Origin: Zanthoxylum bungeanum
Taxonomy: Eukaryota > Streptophyta > Magnoliopsida > Sapindales > Rutaceae
Assembly (NCBI GenBank): GCA_019454045.1
Contig: SKCR01015026.1
Span: 24,402-88,401, forward strand
Length of the DNA stretch: 64,000 nucleotides
Reading direction: 5' to 3'
The notes under the pieces are model-generated. The model was given only the letters and a program-made list of their open reading frames with translations, ran no database searches and was not told where the DNA came from. Shown piece by piece: positions 60,501 through 64,000 of this stretch. The position numbers and the translations under genes were made by a program. Position 1 is the first letter of the stretch, and each line of letters opens with the position of its first letter.

Positions 60501-62582
60501 AGCTATTAGTAGTACTGATCATGTCTCAGTTGCACCTCGAGGTTGTCTTGTTCCTGACTAGAAGTTCTCACAAGGACATCTATTCCAAACCTCAATATCT
60601 CAGCAACTCACTTTAATAATATTGAACCTGCTCCTAACTCTCTTAATCTCTCTGTTTCATTCTTACCTACTATTTAAAACTCACTTGGTCCTCCATCTAT
60701 TTTACCTGCCGCACAATCTACTCATAATATGCAAACAAGGTCAAAGTCACGCATCTTTAAGCCAAAATCTTTCTCAGCTGTCACTAGTGATCTTGAACCA
60801 GTAAGTGTTAAAGCAGCCTTGGCTGATCCAACATGGTTTAATGCCATGAAAGAAGAATTTGAATCTTTGAAAAGGAATAACACATGGTTTCTTGTACCAG
60901 CAGAGTCTACCTCTAAGGTTGTTGGAACTAAATGAGTGTTTAAAGTTAAACACAATCCAGATGGTACAATAGCCAGGTACAAAGCTAGATTGGTAGCCAA
61001 AGGTTTTCACCAAACTTATGGAGTGGATTTTTTTGAAACATAAAGTCCAGTAGTTAAGTCATCTACTATCAGGGTTATCTTAAGTATTGCAGTAATGAAC
61101 CATTGGCGAATACGACAATTAGATGTCAATAATGCTTTCCTACATGGAATCCTAAATGAGGATGTCTACATTGCCCAACCAGAAGGATTTCTGAATACTA
61201 AGTTTCCTCGTTATCTTTGTAAGCTTAACAAAGCCTTTTATGGCTTGAAACAGGCTCTCAGAGTCTGATATGACAGGCTCAAAGCTTATCTGGTTCAATG
61301 GCACTTCACTGTTTCACAGTCAGATACTTTTTTGTTTAAAAGACATTCAGGATCATATGTTGTGCTGATACTTATCTATGTGGATGACATTCTAATCACT
61401 GGTTCAAATCAGAATTTAGTTAAAGAGATTGTTGACAAACTTGGGAAAGAACATGCCTTGAAAGATCTTAGTGATCTGAGTTTTTCTTAGGCATTGAAGT
61501 TACTTTCTCAACCGTTGGTTTACATCTCAGCCAAACAAAGTATATATGAGGCACCTTGAGAAAATCCCATATGTTGGATAGTAAAGGCTGTCTCACGCCT
61601 ATGTGTCCAGCAGAAAAGCTACAGAAGGATAAAGGGAAATTATTTGAGAATCCAACTCTTTACAGAAGTGTAGTAGGATCCATTCAATATGTCACCTTGA
61701 CCAGACCTGAAATTTCCTTTGCAGTTCATAAACTTAGTCAATTTTTGTCATCTCTACTGTCATTCACTGGCAAGCTTGTAAGAGGGTTTTGAGGTACTTG
61801 CAGAATACAACACTCTTTGGCTTGCAGTTTTTTCACATATGAGACATATCTCTTACTGGATTTTCAGATGCAGATTGGGGTAATGATCCTGATGATCGCA
61901 AGTCGAATGGTGGGTACTGTGTGTATTTAGGTAATAACCTCATGTCATGATCTTCCAAGAAGTAGTCCATTGTTTCTTGATTAATCGTAGAAGCTGAGTA
62001 TCGACCATTAGCTTCAGTTTCTTCTGAAATTTTATGGATTACATATCTGCTCAACGAGTTACGTGTTTCACTTCACAGTGTACCAAAGCTTTGGTGTGAT
62101 AATAATAGTGCTGAAGCTATTGCTAAAAATCCAGTTTATCACCCTCACACCAAACACATTGAGCTTGATCTTCACTTTATTCGTGAGCACATTGCCCGTA
62201 AAGGATTCACTATTCAATATATTCCTGGGGTTCATCAAGTGGCAGATGCACTTACTAAACCTCTGAGTTCTGATCATTTTGTAGAGTTGCGTTCCAAGAT
62301 AATGGTCTATCCTAGAAAATTGTTTGAGGGGGGATATTAGATTGAGTTCCCATATTAGCCTTCTATTGTGTGTTTGTATCTAAGGGCTTAATGGTAATTT
62401 CTCATGTTAGTTTGTTATGCCAGCTCAGTAATTGGACTAGTATATATTTATAATATTCTTCTCTATTTTCTGCATTCATTAAAATGACAAAACCTTTCAA
62501 TTCTATATAAGATTTTCTTGGCTCTTTTATTAGTGTTTCTTGGTAACCAAACAACTCATACAAGAACAGATCAAACTTAATT
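57561..62582 (+). mobile_element. 5.0-kb Ty1/copia retrotransposon, Ale/Retrofit-like (element 4)
   Basis: Two 248-bp LTRs (57561-57808 and 62335-62582) are nearly identical. A 5-bp target duplication TTTAG flanks it (57556-57560 and 62583-62587). The primer-binding site TGATATCAGAGC (57809) is a one-base variant of the methionine-tRNA site, and the purine tract GAGGGGGGA (62326-62334) precedes the 3' LTR. Unusually the LTRs read TATTAG...TTAATT, without the normal TG...CA. Compact size and integrase/RT motifs suit the Ale lineage. Confidence 0.9.
57838..62320 (+). pseudogene. Degenerate gag-pol of the Ale-like element
   Basis: Domains in order: gag with LDRSNYMIWKSQIMSSIKG (about 57901-57957) and a Gly/Asn/Arg-rich tail with tandem RGNFNS/RGNYN repeats (58500-58840); a CQICLK zinc knuckle broken by a frameshift (about 58860); protease WYLDSGATHHV (about 59028-59060); GAG-pre-integrase HQTLGHPS; integrase (59650-60350) with a HHKNGVVERKHRHL segment; reverse transcriptase with [10 protein letters not shown] and YVDDILITGS (about 61377-61407); RNase H with SDADWGNDPDDRKS and LWCDNNSAEAIA, ending near 62290. 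At least ten stops or frameshifts are visible. No ATG is in frame before the conserved gag start, so initiation is also lost. Confidence 0.9.
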
Positions 62583-62944
62583 TTTAGGATCTAACCAAAC
62601 ATGCATCACTAGTCTATGATTTATTTACAAACACAATGAAATAAATCTAAATATTTCACAACACAATTGCATACCTTATTAATTATAGAGATTCCTTTAA
62701 TCAAACTAAATCGATTGCACTTTTAAATGAGCAAATGCTCATATATATAGGAGAAGAAATCAATATTACTATAAGCTCACATGTATGACTTTCCATTTAA
62801 TCACATACATTTGGAAGCATTGATTACTATTTAATCATATGCATTTGGAAGCTAATTGACTTCCTCATATCCCTAAAAAAAGGAGGCCATCATGGGTGTT
62901 CTATCAATGGAAATAATTTCCCACTTAACATTGATTTTCCAACA

Positions 62945-63519
62945 TCTCCCATTCACGCATGATGGGATCAACAATTTTTATCATCTCTATAAGAATAACT
63001 CATACTTAGCAATTGTGTCGTGTGACTAGCATACTTTGAGAGTTCACTTACTTTATATCTATTAAGTATATATAGCTACTTGAATAATAGGTAGATACCA
63101 TAATAGATTAAGTATGCAATATCCTCGATCATTTATCACATTACATCTCTTTCGATCTCTTTTCAAAAATGACCTCATAACGACATTACTTAATTTTCAA
63201 GCTTGAGGTCTTCTAAATTATCACTCAGACAATAAGTTTAAAAATTTATCTTATCTCCCTGATCACAAAGTAATGGAGGCAATTGCCAGTGAGAGAGGGC
63301 CAACCATTTACTTATCTGACATCCTTCTCATACCAACTAATAATATATTTGTTTAAATATGTATTGACATAGTAAAATGTAAGTATTGAACACAAATATC
63401 AATGAGTATTAACATCAATAAGTATTATAAAGAAAAATAATACGTCATGAAATGTAAGTACATTAACATATACGCAATTCATGAGATTTTACTTGTCTAA
63501 CCAAGACATCTCTATGAAC
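62945..63519. other. Likely interior of the copia element owning the split LTR
   Basis: It begins with the purine tract (minus strand AATGGGAGA). No coding domains are recognised in either orientation. It is AT-rich and may be a non-coding or decayed interior. Confidence 0.35.
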
Positions 63520-64000
63520 AAGCTTTATCAATGGACCTGTGTAGGAGCGAAGCAGGGTTTACCGCTATGCCTATGATACTCGGTGACCACGACACCGGCG
63601 GGCTCGGAGCCCGTAAAGAGTACGGAGTAGCCCGCGGGGGGACTAAACTGGAGAATAAATGAGTCGCCACCCAGTGTGAACTGGGAAATGATTTAAGGCC
63701 GCACTCACCCCTCGCAAAGGAAGAACTCAAACCGTTGGGTTCAGAATGGTCCCTTACTTATGCCAGTATAATGGACGGGTTCACACAATGGTATAACCAA
63801 GTCTTATGCAGTTCACACAAGCTAATTCAAATAAACACACAAAATTGCATACCCATAAACATTAATATAAATGACAACAAATTAAACTAATAAATACAAG
63901 GTACGATAACAAAAATTATAATAAAAGAAGGCAGCAAAAGCGTAAATAAATAAATGTTAAACAAAAGAGGGTTAATCACAGTCGTATGAATATTTCCCGA
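63520..64000. other. Unassigned segment with a GC-rich patch at the right edge
   Basis: About 63540-63780 is much more GC-rich than its surroundings (GACACCGGCGGGCTCGGAGC, GTAGCCCGCGGGGGGAC, GAGTCGCCACCCAGTGTG). GAGTCGCCACC-type sequence is familiar from dispersed plant retrotransposons, but I cannot assign it. A minus-strand frame here has no recognisable domain. Confidence 0.3.

Larger units (their letters stand above)
57505..62944 (-). repeat. Copia LTR (~415 bp) split by the Ale-like element
   Basis: On the minus strand the LTR starts TGTTGGAAAATCAATG at 62944, just after the purine tract AATGGGAGA. It is interrupted at 62583 by the element at 57561-62582 and ends GATATTGTTCCTAACA at 57505. 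It holds a TATATATATGAG box. The purine tract on the right means that the rest of that retrotransposon should extend right of 62945. It sits inside gypsy gag sequence. Confidence 0.75.

Overview
This window looks like nuclear DNA of a flowering plant, probably a eudicot. The evidence is spliced plant-type genes with GT-AG introns, plant Ty1/copia and Ty3/gypsy retrotransposons, hAT miniature elements, Helitrons, a tRNA-derived SINE and AT-rich spacers. Nothing in it looks bacterial, viral or organellar. The species cannot be named from the sequence alone.

Only two host genes are clear. (1) On the minus strand, 2732-2944 is the first coding exon of a SINA/SINAT-type RING E3 ubiquitin ligase. 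Its 5' UTR exon lies near 4865-5000 and its remaining exons are presumably beyond the left edge. (2) On the minus strand, 18321-22598 is a complete six-exon gene for bifunctional UMP synthase (477 codons), which carries out the last two steps of pyrimidine synthesis. Also present are an intronless broken copy of a LOG-type cytokinin-activating enzyme (51669-52335) and an intact 162-codon reading frame of unknown family (41918-42406).

Layout. 0.4-2.2 kb: a long-terminal-inverted-repeat element with a hAT miniature element (8-bp target duplication) inside it. 2.7-5 kb: the SINA exon and a 5' UTR intron carrying a SINE with a 16-bp target duplication. 5.5-5.9 kb: a second type of hAT miniature element. 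6.4-9.65 kb: a 1.65-kb tandem duplication that includes part of an LTR. 9-13.5 kb: a non-coding Ty3/gypsy derivative (LARD-like) full of 43/44-, ~83- and ~130-bp tandem repeats. 13.9-17.7 kb: a probable Helitron holding satellite-like repeats, a small Helitron and two hAT elements. 18.3-22.6 kb: UMP synthase. 23.5-23.9 kb: another hAT element. 25-42 kb: nested Ty1/copia elements, in which one complete 9.3-kb element sits in the LTR of another whose reverse transcriptase is also split by a solo LTR. 42.4-51.4 kb: a rearranged copia/TRIM composite with inverted LTR arms and non-matching LTRs. 51.7-52.3 kb: LOG pseudogene. 54.8-56.1 kb: a lone LTR. 56.8-63 kb: a three-level nest in which a Ty3/gypsy gag-protease fragment is hit by a copia LTR, itself hit by a 5-kb Ale-like copia. 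63-64 kb: unassigned.

No operon-like logic applies. The genes are independent and the rest is a record of successive insertions. Best evidence for order and mechanism comes from target-site duplications and from two cases where an internal tandem repeat keeps an empty copy of the insertion site (SINE at 4362-4521, Helitron at 15694-16035). I found no CRISPR array, rRNA or functional tRNA gene. The most unusual structure is the 42.4-51.4 kb composite, whose explanation is inference.
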